A stretch of 5,735 nucleotides of DNA from Cyanobacteria bacterium OH_SFB_17 (GTDB taxonomy: Bacteria; Cyanobacteriota; Vampirovibrionia; Gastranaerophilales; Gastranaerophilaceae). The position numbers and the translations under genes were made by a program. Every line of letters begins with the position of its first letter. Position 1 is the first letter of the stretch. A model generated the notes under the pieces. That model saw only the letters and a list, made by a program, of their open reading frames with translations, did not search any database and had not been told where the DNA came from. The DNA lies in NCBI GenBank assembly GCA_023395735.1, contig JAEWYI010000113.1, positions 1-5,735 on the forward strand. The letters run 5' to 3'. Positions 5,051 through 5,735 of the stretch are shown piece after piece.

Positions 5051-5232
5051 CGTTTCAATACTATTAACTGTTGTGATATTTGATTTTATTACATATTTTA
5101 AAAAAACTACAGCGCCATACGCTTATAAATTTTTAGCCAATCGACTTATTTGTAAATTTTTTTTCATAAATTATCTCCCAAGCGCAAAAACAAAAATTTA
5201 AGAGTTTTAAAAAATTAACACCTAAAGGAATT

Positions 5233-5735
5233 ATGATAGTAAGTTTTCAAAGAACCATTAATAATACGCCACAAGAGCATTACAAACCGAACATTTTCAA
5301 TCCGGTTTTCCGTGGGCTTCCAAAAACAGCTTTACCTATAAGAAGGACATCAAGAAGCCTTCCTAAGTTGTTTGAAGACTTATACAAAGGAATCCAGCAA
5401 CAACTTGATATAACAGAGACAAAAGAGATACAAAAAGCAGTTTTAAAAGTCAAAAAAGAGCTTCCGCAGTTTGAAAAAGCCCAAATAATTCAAACTATGC
5501 AAAAGCTTACACAATTTGCCAGTTTCAACAACATAAAAAAAATACCTCACAAAATGGCCGAAAATGGGGTTTACAGTATAAGAAATATTGAAAATCACCT
5601 TTCTTTAAACGATTGTTTTGATTATATTTTAAGCAAAAAAGCAGAACTGCTCAATCATTCAAAAAAAAATGGCCTTAGTGGAGTATTTCTTGATGAATAT
5701 ACTCTCAAATATCTCGAAAACTTAAAAAAGAACGA
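5233..5735 (+). CDS. Hypothetical protein, N-terminal 167 residues, runs off the window
   Basis: An open frame of 167 codons starts at ATG 5233 and continues past the window end. I do not recognise a family. The N-terminus (MIVSFQRTINN) leads to NIFNPVFRG (residues 20-28) and a basic, Pro-containing stretch (LPKTALPIRRTSR). From about residue 44 onwards the sequence is Lys/Glu/Leu-rich and apparently helical (for example TKEIQKAVLKVKKELPQFEK), with no signal peptide, membrane segment or catalytic motif. Short 'FRG/FKG' motifs near the N-terminus are, from memory, common among uncharacterised proteins of gut Melainabacteria, but this gives no function. AAGGA ends only 3 nt before the ATG, which is close, yet no other start is near. 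Its divergence from speD does not imply a shared role. Confidence 0.75.
   Translation, partial: MIVSFQRTINNTPQEHYKPNIFNPVFRGLPKTALPIRRTSRSLPKLFEDLYKGIQQQLDITETKEIQKAVLKVKKELPQFEKAQIIQTMQKLTQFASFNNIKKIPHKMAENGVYSIRNIENHLSLNDCFDYILSKKAELLNHSKKNGLSGVFLDEYTLKYLENLKKN

Noticed and set aside
4950..5201. 83-codon hydrophobic-looking frame on the + strand
   Set aside because: It starts inside speD, crosses the speD ribosome site and shows AT-rich composition typical of intergenic DNA; no plausible ribosome site.

Overview
The window is AT-rich bacterial DNA read with the standard bacterial code. Nearly every reading frame is accounted for by six protein genes. In order they are aroA (- strand, running off the left edge), a 75-residue Cys-rich protein (- strand), a minC-minD-minE operon (+ strand), speD (- strand) and the first 167 codons of an unrecognised protein (+ strand). 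The low G+C, the Min system, the Bacillus-like EPSP synthase and the style of the last protein (N-terminal 'NPVFRG' motif) suggest an uncultured gut-type lineage. Vampirovibrionia/Melainabacteria (Gastranaerophilales), non-photosynthetic relatives of Cyanobacteria, is my best guess. This is inference from memory of such genomes; a search of the MinD and EPSPS proteins would settle it.

Left part (1-1480): aroA encodes the shikimate-pathway enzyme EPSP synthase. Its promoter has a perfect TATAAT placed so that transcription should begin at the A of the start codon, giving a leaderless mRNA. On the opposite strand follows a compact candidate small RNA of about 77 nt: an 11-bp hairpin, an exposed CCTCCTCCCC stretch, then a terminator hairpin with a U run. 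Its layout recalls cyanobacterial Yfr1. A second terminator, on the - strand, closes the Cys-rich gene.

Middle (1479-2163): the Cys-rich protein starts at TTG behind a perfect GGAGG and is preceded by a leader of about 120 nt with two hairpins and a good promoter. Between this promoter and the divergent minC promoter lies an array of CAATCATG/CATGATTG sites whose CATG cores are mostly spaced by near-multiples of one DNA turn. Two further palindromes follow, one overlapping the minC -35 box. The region looks like a control region shared by the two transcription units.

min operon (2164-4565): MinC inhibits FtsZ, MinD is the membrane ATPase that recruits it, and MinE drives MinD off the membrane; together they place the division site. 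minD and minE overlap by one base (TAATG). MinC has an unusually long acidic linker. MinE carries a C-terminal extension of about 100 residues that is strongly acidic and contains a symmetric CxCxC-x5-CxCxC cluster and a Lys-rich end. This extension is the most unusual protein feature here. A strong terminator ends the operon.

Right part (4581-5735): speD encodes a pyruvoyl-dependent S-adenosylmethionine decarboxylase for polyamine synthesis, also with a TTG start set by AGGAGG. It is divergent from the final, truncated gene of unknown function.
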